From Planctomycetota bacterium (lineage in GTDB: Bacteria > Planctomycetota > Phycisphaerae > UBA1845 > UTPLA1), in the NCBI GenBank assembly GCA_016712275.1, contig JADJRI010000017.1, positions 1 through 64,000 of the forward strand: a stretch of DNA of 64,000 nucleotides, written 5' to 3'. The number at the start of each line of letters is the position of its first letter. Position 1 is the stretch's first letter. Below the pieces are notes generated by a model that worked only from the letters and a program-made list of their open reading frames with translations, was not told the origin of the DNA and did no database searches. This document shows, one piece after another, positions 27,408-36,338 of this stretch. A program made the position numbers and the translations under genes.

Positions 27408-28595
27408 ATGACCGCCCAAGCACCGGCCGCTGTGATAACCCCGGACACCTTTGATTTTTACAACGTCAGATCGCTGCTGACCGAGGACGAGCGGCAGATT
27501 CAGGACGCCGTCGCGCGCTTTGTGGATGAAAAGGTCATTCCCGTGATCGGCCATGCCTTCGATGAGCATCGTTTTCCGAAGGAACTTATTCCCGAAATCG
27601 CCTCGCTCGGTCTGCTCGGCTGCAACATCGAGGGCTATGACTGTGCCGGACTGAATCACGTCTCCTACGGGCTCATTTGCCAGGAGCTTGAACGCGGCGA
27701 CAGCGGCGTTCGCAGCTTCGTTTCGGTGCAGGGCAGCCTGTGCATGTATCCGATCCTCACCTACGGCAATGAAGAGCAGCGGCAGCGGTGGCTTCCCGGC
27801 ATGGCCCGCGGCGAGCTCATCGGCTGCTTCGGCCTGACCGAGCCGGATGGCGGCAGCGACCCCGGAACCATGAAGACCCACGCCGTCAAGAAGGGGGGCG
27901 ACTGGGTCATCAATGGCGCGAAGATGTGGATCACCAACGGCACCATCGCCGACGTGGCCATTGTCTGGGCCATGACCGACGACGGCGTGCGCGGATTTCT
28001 GGTCGAGAAGGACATGGCCGGCTACACGTCGCGCGATATTCTGCGAAAGATGTCGCTGCGCGCCAGCATCACCAGTGAACTTTTCTTCGACAACGTACGC
28101 GTGCCGGAGGCCAACCTGCTGCCCAACGTGCGCGGGCTGAAGGGGCCGCTCGGTTGTCTGACGCAGGCGCGATATGGCATCACCTGGGGCGGCATCGGAG
28201 CGGCCATCGCCTGCTTCCGCGAGGCGCTGGAGTGGGCCAAGGTGCGCGTCGTTTTCAAACGGCCGCTCTCGCATACGCAAACGATTCAGCGGCGCCTGGC
28301 CGACATGTCGCGTCGCATTACCACGGCACAGCTTCTTTCGCTGCAGCTTGGTCGGATGAAGGACGAGGGAAGGATGCACCACGCGCAGGTGTTGATGGCG
28401 AAGTGGAACAACGTGCGCATCGCCCTCGACATCGCCCGCGACGCGCGCGACATCCTCGGCGCGGCCGGCATCAGCATCGAGACCCACTCGATCCGGCATA
28501 TGCTGAACCTCGAGAGCGTGATCACCTACGAGGGAACCGAGACGATCCACGAACTGATCGTCGGCAGCCAGCTCTGCGGAACGCAGGCGTTTTGA
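27408..28595 (+). CDS. gcdH: Glutaryl-CoA dehydrogenase (acyl-CoA dehydrogenase family)
   Basis: A 395-residue FAD enzyme. It matches glutaryl-CoA dehydrogenases, which oxidise and decarboxylate glutaryl-CoA to crotonyl-CoA in lysine/tryptophan and aromatic degradation, better than general acyl-CoA dehydrogenases. Diagnostic stretches are SGVRSFVSVQGSL, GCFGLTEPDGGSDPGTMKT, WVINGAKMWITNGTIADVA, CLTQARYGITWG and the catalytic-Glu motif VITYEGTETIHELIVG. The N-terminal helical, middle beta and C-terminal helical domains are complete. GGAGA precedes the ATG. No other pathway genes lie next to it. Electrons would go to ETF. Confidence 0.9.
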   Translation: MTAQAPAAVITPDTFDFYNVRSLLTEDERQIQDAVARFVDEKVIPVIGHAFDEHRFPKELIPEIASLGLLGCNIEGYDCAGLNHVSYGLICQELERGDSGVRSFVSVQGSLCMYPILTYGNEEQRQRWLPGMARGELIGCFGLTEPDGGSDPGTMKTHAVKKGGDWVINGAKMWITNGTIADVAIVWAMTDDGVRGFLVEKDMAGYTSRDILRKMSLRASITSELFFDNVRVPEANLLPNVRGLKGPLGCLTQARYGITWGGIGAAIACFREALEWAKVRVVFKRPLSHTQTIQRRLADMSRRITTAQLLSLQLGRMKDEGRMHHAQVLMAKWNNVRIALDIARDARDILGAAGISIETHSIRHMLNLESVITYEGTETIHELIVGSQLCGTQAF

Positions 28596-28991
28596 GAGTC
28601 GGTTGAGGTCGGCTGGGCGGCCGGATTCCAGATCGAATTCAATCGAGAGTTTTTGGAGGCTCAGCAGGGCCTTGTGGAGTCTTGCGCGCTGCCGGAGGGA
28701 GAGGCCGTTGTCGATGCATTTGGCAAAGGCGGCGAACGCGGTTTTTTCGAATTGATCGAAGAGTTTCAGTGTTTTGAGATACTCGCGGGCGAGTAGGCAA
28801 AAGTCGCGGTGCTCCCGGGGGATTGTGCCGCGCCTGCGGCATCCAACAAGGAGGACGGCTAGTAGGCATGCGAGAATGCCTGAAGTGCTGAAACGCCGAA
28901 AATCAAACAGCCGAAATTTGAGCACGTTGCTCACAACCCGCGGGCTTCGGCCGGCGACGCGATTTCGGCGGAGCAAGTATAGCGCGGGCAC
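28596..28991 (-). CDS. Possible small lipoprotein on the minus strand (3' end unclear)
   Basis: From a GTG at 28991 or one of the following GTGs (28942, 28930), the minus frame shows a convincing lipoprotein signal, RRFSTSGILACLLAVLLVGC. A helical, charged stretch follows (HRDFCLLAREYLKTLKLFDQ, SLRQRARLHKALLSLQKL). The frame has no stop before it runs antisense through gcdH, which is implausible, so either a frameshift hides the true stop or the signal is chance. No ribosome site is obvious. I set the end arbitrarily at the gcdH stop. No family recognised. Confidence 0.3.
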
Positions 28992-29191
28992 CGGGGGTTG
29001 TCGGGCGAGTTAGGTTAATGTTTTGAAGTACTTGTGTTGACGAGGGTTAGAACCGTCGTGCCGCCAAACAGGATTGTGGTTTTAAGAAAAAAATGTAGGC
29101 CGACAAACGACGAATCTCGATTGCCGTGCTTCTTTCAGGTAGGATGAAGGTGCTGCAATAGCGACAGTAAGTTGCCTGAATTGGTGGGCCG

Positions 29192-30004
29192 ATGAATATT
29201 TCCAAGATCGAAATCATGAGGCGACAAATCGTGAAAGGGATCTGGGCGATTCTGCTGATTTCGTGTGCAATGGCGATGGCGTTGTCGGTTGGACTCATGG
29301 CATATTTTGGATTTTGGGGTGCGGACCCGATTGTCATTCAGACTGATACAGGCAAATGGATGACGGTGGATGTGGATGGCGTGAATCTGCGGGTTGCAGA
29401 AAGTAGGAAGCGGCGGAAGGGTGATGATGAGTTGAACTTCCAAGTGGGACCCAGCGGGAAACTGACTCCCGTTTCGAAGGCTCCTCCGGTTAAGCCCCGA
29501 GAAGCGGAGGAGGAAGATCGTGTTGTTTTAGAGAATCCTTATGGTGGGCAAACCTTGGATAACATGGTGCCGCGATCGCGGCGGCCGCTTCCATCTCAAT
29601 TCCCTTCGACTGGACAACGCCCAATGCTGGGTACCTTTGTTAGGATGTCGCGAAATTCGCCGGCGCCGGGCCGGACTCCGATTGAGGCCGAGATCAGTGC
29701 CCGTTCGAAATCGTTCCGACCAATGATTCAGAGCGAGTGGGCGGGCAAGTCACCCGCTGCGAAAGTAAGTCTGCCATACATAATATTCGGCGTTTGCATT
29801 GATTACTTGTGCTGGGTGTATTCTGTTTCACTGCCGCCGGTGGCTGTTTTGTGTGCGGGGGTCTTAAGCTGGTGGCGGTATTCGAACTGGGTTTTGAAGA
29901 AGCGCGGTCGCGAGGGGTATTGCCGCGAGTGCGGTTATGACTTGCGGACGCTGACTGAAAGGCGATGTCCTGAGTGTGGTCTTGGCCTTGAAATAAAGGT
30001 ATGA
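29192..30004 (+). CDS. Membrane protein with C-terminal zinc ribbon (planctomycete-type CGYDLR ribbon)
   Basis: A 270-residue protein with an N-terminal transmembrane helix (about residues 15-40, IWAILLISCAMAMALSVGLMAYFGFWG). A long hydrophilic Pro/Arg-rich region follows, then one or two hydrophobic segments (about 195-235) and a cytosolic ribbon, CRECGYDLRTLTERRCPECG. That compact two-CxxC ribbon recurs at the ends of many short membrane proteins in Planctomycetota; its function is unknown. Base composition is a little more AT-rich than its neighbours. The ATG at 29192 has only a weak ribosome site (GGGCC). Confidence 0.6.
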   Translation: MNISKIEIMRRQIVKGIWAILLISCAMAMALSVGLMAYFGFWGADPIVIQTDTGKWMTVDVDGVNLRVAESRKRRKGDDELNFQVGPSGKLTPVSKAPPVKPREAEEEDRVVLENPYGGQTLDNMVPRSRRPLPSQFPSTGQRPMLGTFVRMSRNSPAPGRTPIEAEISARSKSFRPMIQSEWAGKSPAAKVSLPYIIFGVCIDYLCWVYSVSLPPVAVLCAGVLSWWRYSNWVLKKRGREGYCRECGYDLRTLTERRCPECGLGLEIKV

Positions 30005-30456
30005 AGCCGTTGTTGCGCAGACGAATTGCACTACCGGCAGAGAATCCATGCAACGTCGCTTACGGCAACCTAGGCAATATGGCTCTGTAATGATTGTGAG
30101 ACCTTCTGCGCCTCTTTAGACTTTTGCATTGAGTTTCATATACTGGGTCAGCCGTTCCGACCCACCATTCACAACCAGCGAACCGAATCGACGGTGACAA
30201 ATGAGTGGCATGGGCAAGCGGCCTCTTGCTTGCCCGAGCGAGCGCGACGCGCCCTCTCAACTCCGTGCCCAAAACCTTCCTGAAATTCTGCGTGAATGGA
30301 CCGTCAAAGTCGCAGCCGCCATTCACTCTGTGCTGCGATCAGCCCCGGACCTCATTCCCCCCTTTTCCAACATTGGGATCCGTCCGTCAAACCCGCACTC
30401 CCCAAATCAACTCAAACAACCCACTTCGCATTCGCGGGATTTGCGGCGACTCCAAA
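30005..30456. other. Gene-free region with an orphan promoter and a hairpin
   Basis: No open frame with coding character. A plus-strand promoter-like pair, TTTAGA (30115-30120) and TATACT (30139-30144) with 18-base spacing, points into a stretch without a gene. At 30212-30235 there is an inverted repeat GGGCAAG/CTTGCCC with a 10-base loop. A small RNA is possible but unproven. Confidence 0.35.
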
Positions 30457-31293
30457 CTACCCCTTGAAGAAAGTCAGCAGGTCCGCGTTGATGGTCTCGT
30501 GCCGCGTCGCACACATGCCGTGGTCGAAGCCGGAATAGACTTTCAATTGCGCGCCTTTGACCAGCTTGCTGGAGAGCATGGCCGATCCGGCGATGGGGAC
30601 GACCTGGTCGTCGTCGCCGTGCATGATGAGGGTGGGCATGTCGAACTTTTTCAGATCCTCCGCGAAGTCGGTTTCAGAGAAGGCGGCAATGCAATCGTGT
30701 GCCGCCTTGACGCCGCACATCATGCCCTGCCGCCACCAGTTGTCGATCAGGCCTTGCGACACCTTCGCGCCGGGGCGGTTGAAGCCGTAGAAGGGGCCGG
30801 CGGGCACCTCGCGGAAGAACTGGGCGCGGTCGGCCAGCAGCGCCGCACGAAACCCGTCAAACACCTCCTTCGGCAGGCCGACCGGGTTGTTCGGCGATTT
30901 GACCATGATCGGCGGCACCGCGCCGACGAGAACCGCCTTCGCGATGCGCTCCTTCGCGCGGCCGGCGCCGTGGCGGCCGATATACCGTGCCACCTCGCCG
31001 CCGCCGGTGGAGTGGCCGACGTGGATGGCGTTTTTGATGTCGAGCTTCTCCATGAGTTGCATAAGATCATCGGCATAGGTGTCCATGTTGTTGCCCTCCC
31101 ACGTCTGCGTCGAGCGGCCATGGCCCCGGCGATCGTGGGCGATGCAGCGAAACCCGCGGGAGGCGAAGTAGACCATCTGCGGATCCCAGTCGTCGGCGCT
31201 GAGCGGCCAGCCGTGGCTGAAGACAACAGGCTGCCCACTGCCCCAATCCTTGTAAAAGATGTCTGTGTTGTCTTTTGTGGAGATGGATGGCAT
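30457..31293 (-). CDS. Alpha/beta hydrolase of the non-haem chloroperoxidase / perhydrolase type
   Basis: A protein of about 278 residues, starting at the ATG at 31293 (MPSISTKDNTDIFYKDWGSG) after an AAAGGGA ribosome site. The catalytic triad is visible: nucleophile Ser in GHSTGGGE, Asp in MHGDDDQVVP, His in SGFDHGMCATR. The oxyanion segment is HGWPLSADDW. Members hydrolyse esters and can form peracids, the basis of the cofactor-free haloperoxidase name. Natural substrates are generally unknown. It is a single gene, convergent with the zinc-ribbon membrane protein. Confidence 0.88.
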   Translation of the reverse strand: MPSISTKDNTDIFYKDWGSGQPVVFSHGWPLSADDWDPQMVYFASRGFRCIAHDRRGHGRSTQTWEGNNMDTYADDLMQLMEKLDIKNAIHVGHSTGGGEVARYIGRHGAGRAKERIAKAVLVGAVPPIMVKSPNNPVGLPKEVFDGFRAALLADRAQFFREVPAGPFYGFNRPGAKVSQGLIDNWWRQGMMCGVKAAHDCIAAFSETDFAEDLKKFDMPTLIMHGDDDQVVPIAGSAMLSSKLVKGAQLKVYSGFDHGMCATRHETINADLLTFFKG

Positions 31294-31496
31294 GCGATGG
31301 TCCCTTTCTTTGACGATTATGCGATGGGCTCCGACGATCAAGAGGGTCCGGCGAGTCTGTGTATTGTGAATCTTAGCAGCACGCGAGTCTGCTGGCTTGA
31401 ATAACAGGAGGATTCCTTCGCGGAATAGTTGCGAGAAGGGATTCTCGCACCAACGGAGAAGGCATTCTCGTATGAGCGGCTGTACGTGCGGCAGGG

Positions 31497-33254
31497 TTAT
31501 CCGGCCGGTTGCGTCGCGGGGGCGGCGCTTTCCGGCGGGGCTTCGGGAAGGGGTTCGATTTTCAGCTTTTCGCAGAGGTGGACATAGGTGTCGCGGGGCA
31601 TCCAGCCGCCGATCGTATGGGCCGTTTCGGTGACGAGTACATCGAATTGCTTGGGAATAGGCGTGAGGCGTACTGAGACGGCATGCTTAATGTGGCGGTC
31701 GAAGACCTGCTTGGCGCGGCTGAGATATCGCACGGCCTGTTCGTCTTCGTCGTAGGCGTAGTTTTGGAGGCCGCGATTGATCAGGCTGAGAACGCGGCGG
31801 GTGGTGACGCGATAGTCGTCCAGTTCCTGATCGGGGACCATCTGCTGGGCGAGAAAATTGTCGATTCCGTATTGATACATCGGATCGGGAAACGAGTTTT
31901 TCAGGTAGGTGAAAAGCTCGTCGGCTTCCTTGTTCATGCCCAGTTCGTGGTAGGCGAGGATGGATGCGCGCATGAACCCGACAAAGCCGGTGCGGAAGTT
32001 TTCCGAGACGACCTGGTCGTTGTTTTCCATGTCCTTGTACTGCTTCGAGTCGTTGATGAAGGCCGTGAACAACGGCGGGATCATGCGGATGTCGGGCTCG
32101 AGCAACGGCGGTTCGCCAAGTTCATAGTTGCGGCTCATGCTGAGGCGGCCGCGGTGGAACATTTTCTGCAGGCAGTAGAATTCGATTCGATTTGTATTCA
32201 GCTTGTGGATGTCGAGTGCTTCGCGCTTGTCGACGCCCATTTCCATGCCGAGGTTGGCCCAGTAGAGGGCGTGCGTTTCGGCCAGGCGGAAATCGAAGGT
32301 GACGCCAAAGGCCTGCTGCAATTCGACGATGCGCTGCGGATCGAGTTTGACCTCTTCGCGAAGCCGATGGGCGCGCCAGAATCGTTCGAGCTTGAGCTTG
32401 GATTCCTCAAATTCAGGCTTGTTGAATACCTTTAGAAATGCCTGCCGAACATTCTCGTGTTCGTGTTCCGAAACGTTCGGCATTTTGAGCTTGTCGTCGC
32501 GAATCGACTTGAGCAGGCCGAGGTATATGCCATTGGTCGCTACGTCGAAGCCGAACTTCGCGACCTCGTTTTGGAACTTCCTGACCGATTCGTCCTTCAG
32601 CAACTCATCGTAACGGTGCGGCATGCCGGCCAGCGATTTGTAGTCATAGTCGCGATAGAAATCGCCTATGACCTTGCCGGCGACGAGAAAGCCGGGGTGC
32701 GGTTCGCCGAGAATGTCCTGCATTTGCGCGGCGAATTGGTTCTTGTAGTAGAAATGCCAGTCGTCCATGAAGTCGCCGACTTTGTGGAACAGAATCCACG
32801 CCAATTCCCGATACAACTGGGTGTTGTTGGGATTGAGCGGAATGCCCTTGTCGCGCAGCAACTCATAGCCGTTGCGAACCCAGCGCCATCGCTCTTCGGG
32901 CGACTTGAGCGTGACTGAAATGTTGTACGACATGTTCCAGGCCTGAAACGCCCAGACGGCCGCGAACTTTGGCTGAAGCTCGCAAATGCGCTGTGAGAGT
33001 TGAAGCGCATCGAAGTATCGCCCTTCTTCCTTCAGCTTGGTTGCGCGAAGCCAGTAATAGTCGACAGGCAGGGCGCGGCCCACCGCGAGCAGCGGGGTTG
33101 CCAGCATGGAGGATGCCATCTCGTCGGGCAGGGGCGGCATCATCAGGTGATGCTCTTCGCGCTGGGAATTCAAGGGCCTCACGCGCGTGGATGCACCAAA
33201 CCAAACGATGCCGGCGGCAAGCAGCAACAACCATTTTCTTGTAGAAGGACGCAT
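31497..33254 (-). CDS. Membrane-anchored helical-repeat protein of the SPFH-ABC operon, unknown function
   Basis: A 585-residue protein with an N-terminal signal anchor (RKWLLLLAAGIVWFGASTRV) and a long helical extracytoplasmic body. It begins with TPR-like stretches (YYWLRATKLKEEGRYFDALQ, then LQPKFAAVWAFQAWNMSYN) and has a later helical repeat region (ASILAYHELGMNKEADELFTYL). It ends in a Pro/Ala tail. I know no assigned function; similar proteins accompany ABC exporters in planctomycetes as far as I recall. It is the last gene of the run, 122 bases after the permease, and could be an accessory or substrate-handling subunit (inference). Confidence 0.6.
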   Translation of the reverse strand: MRPSTRKWLLLLAAGIVWFGASTRVRPLNSQREEHHLMMPPLPDEMASSMLATPLLAVGRALPVDYYWLRATKLKEEGRYFDALQLSQRICELQPKFAAVWAFQAWNMSYNISVTLKSPEERWRWVRNGYELLRDKGIPLNPNNTQLYRELAWILFHKVGDFMDDWHFYYKNQFAAQMQDILGEPHPGFLVAGKVIGDFYRDYDYKSLAGMPHRYDELLKDESVRKFQNEVAKFGFDVATNGIYLGLLKSIRDDKLKMPNVSEHEHENVRQAFLKVFNKPEFEESKLKLERFWRAHRLREEVKLDPQRIVELQQAFGVTFDFRLAETHALYWANLGMEMGVDKREALDIHKLNTNRIEFYCLQKMFHRGRLSMSRNYELGEPPLLEPDIRMIPPLFTAFINDSKQYKDMENNDQVVSENFRTGFVGFMRASILAYHELGMNKEADELFTYLKNSFPDPMYQYGIDNFLAQQMVPDQELDDYRVTTRRVLSLINRGLQNYAYDEDEQAVRYLSRAKQVFDRHIKHAVSVRLTPIPKQFDVLVTETAHTIGGWMPRDTYVHLCEKLKIEPLPEAPPESAAPATQPAG

Positions 33255-33376
33255 GTCTTTTTTCTATCTCGGCGATGTTTGAGTCGCGGTGGAGTTACAT
33301 CGTTTTCACCACGAAGTAGCCAAGTATTTTAGCAGCGAACCGCCTGACGTTCCGAATGCGCAAAGTTCGTCGCACA

Positions 33377-35119
33377 CTACACGATGATGGCCGCCAATTC
33401 GCGGCGTCTGAATACCAACACGCCGATCATCAACGTGGCGCCCGATTTCAAGAGTAAATATCGCCATACATCGGCCCACAAGTCTGTCCAGCCGACGACT
33501 CGGCCGTCCAACAGTCTTTCGGTGACCTGAATATCGCCGATGGAGAGGAGCCATCCGATCGAATCCACCACTGTTTTTCGAACGAGAATGTCGGTGGTGA
33601 CCGTGTCGGGCATGTAATCCTCGGTCACGGCCATGGCCTCTTTCACGAAGTCCATTGAACTCGAAATGAGATACAGGCAGATGACGAGCAGAGCGCCGAC
33701 CGGAAAACTCAGGAAGGTTGATGCACACACGCCGAATGCCGTCAGCGACGCCAGCGGAACGAGCATGGCGATGCAGGCCATGAAGAGATTCAATTCAAAC
33801 GATCCGACGACATAGAGAACTTGCAGTGCATCCTTCACGACATCGAAGACGACATCGACGCGGCGCGGATCGATGTTGCCGAATTCAATGCGAATGGTGC
33901 CGTCGGCCTCAACTGCGTCGACGGGAAACTCCATTTCCTGCACCGTTCTTGCGGGCACGGGCTCGACGCTTTCATAGTAGTGGGCCGACTGGGGGTTGCC
34001 GATCGCCCAAATGCAAAGCACCATGTCCTCCTCCAGCTTTGCGCCGGTTTGCGGATGGTTGATCGCGGGGATCACCTGCGGCACATGCATCTTGTAGCGC
34101 ACGCTCATGATGAGTTCTTCGCCCTTGGGCGGCGGCGGGCCTTTCAGAATCCATCCCTGCGAATCGAATGGGGCAATCGTGGCGAAATAGCCGAACATTT
34201 GCTTGTCGAGTTCTTCGCGAACCTGCCGCTCGGTCATGTGAGAAGGCAACGTGCCGTCTTCCTGCATTTTGGCGAGCCGCTTTTCCACTTCCGCGCGGAT
34301 TTGTTTTTCCGGTATTTCCGGCTTGATGGTCGCCCGTGCGATGAGAACCTGACGGCGAAGCTCGTCGAAACGGCGCAAATCGGCGCGTGTCGCCTCGGGC
34401 AGCCGAAGCAACGTTTCGCCGATCTTCTGCTGCGGCAACCCGGTTGCATTCGAAATGGCTGCAATGATCGGGCTTTCCATTCCTTCCTTGCCCATGCCTC
34501 GCACGTTTTCGAGCGACTCGACGGCGGCTGCGGCCTGCGCGGGTGTGAAGGAGCCGTAGGTGATCAATTCGTCATGAAGGTTGGATTTGAACCCGCCGAC
34601 CAGCGCCAGCGTGCCAATGTAAGTCGTCACACCGACATAGGTCAGGAGCAACATGTTAAGAATCATGACGCCCGCAAACTTTCCGATCAGGATTTGCCAG
34701 CGCGGCACAGGCTTCGAGACAATGCCGAAGATTTGTCGGCCTGAAATCTCATTGGATAACGAACGACATGCGAAGAGTATGGACAAAAGCGCCAGAAGAA
34801 ACCCGCTGAAACCCAGCGAGTAAGTCATGAACATCTGCACTTTGCCCTTGATCGTGCCGTCGCCTTCGGCTGTCAGATAGAAGAACGGCACCGACGCCAC
34901 GACCAGCATGACAAAGCCCGAGGCGATGCGCGTTCGCAGACCTTCGGCCACCGCTGTCTTGGCGACGGCGGTAATGATCTGTCGCGCGCCAGCCATTTCC
35001 CAGCCGCCAAGCTCGCCGGCCTGACGCGAGAAGGCGCGCTTTAGAACATAAATCAGGGTGATCACGCCGATGATCGCCCCGAACCCAATCATGATGAGTG
35101 CGAAGTTTTCGATGGTCAC
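33377..35119 (-). CDS. ABC-2 type transporter permease with large extracytoplasmic insert
   Basis: About 580 residues, read from the GTG at 35119 (VTIENFALIMIGFGAIIG), 22 bases after the ATPase stop. Two hydrophobic segments near the N-terminus, the FLLALLSILFACRSLSNEISG motif and SKPVPRWQILIGKF are typical of ABC-2 permeases (the coupling region of NosY/GldF-like proteins). About 250 mostly hydrophilic residues follow (charged helices, then a beta-rich part), and then four C-terminal transmembrane segments. The insert is much larger than in standard drug or antibiotic exporters. With the ATPase it forms a predicted exporter of unknown substrate. Confidence 0.8.
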   Translation of the reverse strand: MTIENFALIMIGFGAIIGVITLIYVLKRAFSRQAGELGGWEMAGARQIITAVAKTAVAEGLRTRIASGFVMLVVASVPFFYLTAEGDGTIKGKVQMFMTYSLGFSGFLLALLSILFACRSLSNEISGRQIFGIVSKPVPRWQILIGKFAGVMILNMLLLTYVGVTTYIGTLALVGGFKSNLHDELITYGSFTPAQAAAAVESLENVRGMGKEGMESPIIAAISNATGLPQQKIGETLLRLPEATRADLRRFDELRRQVLIARATIKPEIPEKQIRAEVEKRLAKMQEDGTLPSHMTERQVREELDKQMFGYFATIAPFDSQGWILKGPPPPKGEELIMSVRYKMHVPQVIPAINHPQTGAKLEEDMVLCIWAIGNPQSAHYYESVEPVPARTVQEMEFPVDAVEADGTIRIEFGNIDPRRVDVVFDVVKDALQVLYVVGSFELNLFMACIAMLVPLASLTAFGVCASTFLSFPVGALLVICLYLISSSMDFVKEAMAVTEDYMPDTVTTDILVRKTVVDSIGWLLSIGDIQVTERLLDGRVVGWTDLWADVWRYLLLKSGATLMIGVLVFRRRELAAIIV

Positions 35120-35141
35120 GGCAAGTCCGCATGAACAGGGG

Positions 35142-36296
35142 TCACGGCTTGTCCTCGCCGCCACCCATCAGTCGATCCAGCACGGCCTTGTTGGGCTGTC
35201 GCGATGGAATCGGCGATGGCTTGGGTTCTTCCGGTTTGGTTTTGGCGACGTCGTCGGCTTTGGCGGTCAGTTTTTCCAGCACATCCGTTTTGGGGCCGGC
35301 CGGCGCGGCAGTGCCCGCGGCATCGGCTGCCAATCCCGGCGCCGGCTTTTTGCCGGCTTCCACGAGCGACGACACAAGATCGACGCCGCGATGGTCGCCG
35401 CCAAGAAATGCGGAGACGCCGACCGTCGATTCAGCGCCGCTGGTTTCGAGTTGATCGCGCTGAGCCTGACCGACAACGCGAAGAAACAACTCTTCAAGGC
35501 GCAGCGTCGGATGGCTCTCGGAGATGATTTCGCCGCCGTTTTGACCGATTGCCTCGCGCACGCGCGACAACAGTTTTTCATTTTTGCGAAAGGTGATCTG
35601 TGTTTCGTCATTCTGCGTCAGCAATTCCTCGCAGGTGCCGAGCTTTTGCAGCTTGCCGCCGTACATGATGGCGACACGATCGCACACGTCCTCCACATCG
35701 GCCAGCAAATGGCTGCACAGCAGAACGGTCTTGCCGCGATCGCCGAGGATGCGAATGACATCTTTGATCTGGCGCGTGCCGATCGGATCGAGACCGGTTG
35801 TCGGCTCGTCGAGAATGAGAAAATCCGGATCGTTGACGAGCGCCTGAGCGAGGCCGATGCGCCGGGCCATGCCTTTTGAATAGGTGCCCACGGGGCGATT
35901 GGCGGCGCGCTTCAGGCCGATCATGTCGATGAGCTGTTCGGTTCGGCGGCGGCGTTCATGGCGATCGAGCTTGAATAATCGGCCGTAGTAATCGAGCGTT
36001 TCGCGGGCGTTGAGAAAACGGTACAGGTACGATTCCTCGGGCATGAAGCCGATGCGGGATTTGATGGCGGTGTCCGTCGGCTGCTTGCCGAAGACGCGGG
36101 CCGATCCCGAGGTGGGGTAGAGCAGGCCGAGCAGCATTTTGATGGTGGTCGACTTGCCTGAGCCGTTGGGTCCGAGCAGGCCGAAGACTTCGCCGGGATT
36201 GATGTCGAGATCGAGCTTGTCGACGGCGCGCACGCGGTCGCGCCCCCAGAAATCCTGGAATACCTTGGTCAGCGCGATGCACTCAATGACTTTCAT
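35142..36296 (-). CDS. ABC transporter ATP-binding protein
   Basis: About 384 residues from the ATG at 36296 (MKVIECIALTKVFQDFWGRD). Walker A is GLLGPNGSGKST, the Q-loop lies in IGFMPEESYLYRF, the signature is TYSKGMARRIGLAQAL, Walker B is FLILDEPTTGLD and the switch His lies in LLCSHLLADVEDV. After the canonical 300-residue exporter ATPase comes an unusual tail of about 90 residues, rich in Ala, Pro and Lys and ending DRLMGGGEDKP. It may contact the permease or the SPFH proteins (inference). There are 42 bases between this gene and the preceding SPFH gene, and 22 to the permease. Confidence 0.9.
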   Translation of the reverse strand: MKVIECIALTKVFQDFWGRDRVRAVDKLDLDINPGEVFGLLGPNGSGKSTTIKMLLGLLYPTSGSARVFGKQPTDTAIKSRIGFMPEESYLYRFLNARETLDYYGRLFKLDRHERRRRTEQLIDMIGLKRAANRPVGTYSKGMARRIGLAQALVNDPDFLILDEPTTGLDPIGTRQIKDVIRILGDRGKTVLLCSHLLADVEDVCDRVAIMYGGKLQKLGTCEELLTQNDETQITFRKNEKLLSRVREAIGQNGGEIISESHPTLRLEELFLRVVGQAQRDQLETSGAESTVGVSAFLGGDHRGVDLVSSLVEAGKKPAPGLAADAAGTAAPAGPKTDVLEKLTAKADDVAKTKPEEPKPSPIPSRQPNKAVLDRLMGGGEDKP

Positions 36297-36338
36297 GATA
36301 TGTCGTCGCCTATTCACCGCTCTCCCGGCGGCCGCGTG

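Noticed and set aside
26886..28991. Extension of the TSP3 minus-strand frame by about 700 codons upstream of 26885
   Set aside because: The frame is open only because it mirrors the codon pattern of gcdH on the other strand. A clean signal peptide starts at 26885 with a promoter just upstream, and the extra sequence has no protein-like domains.
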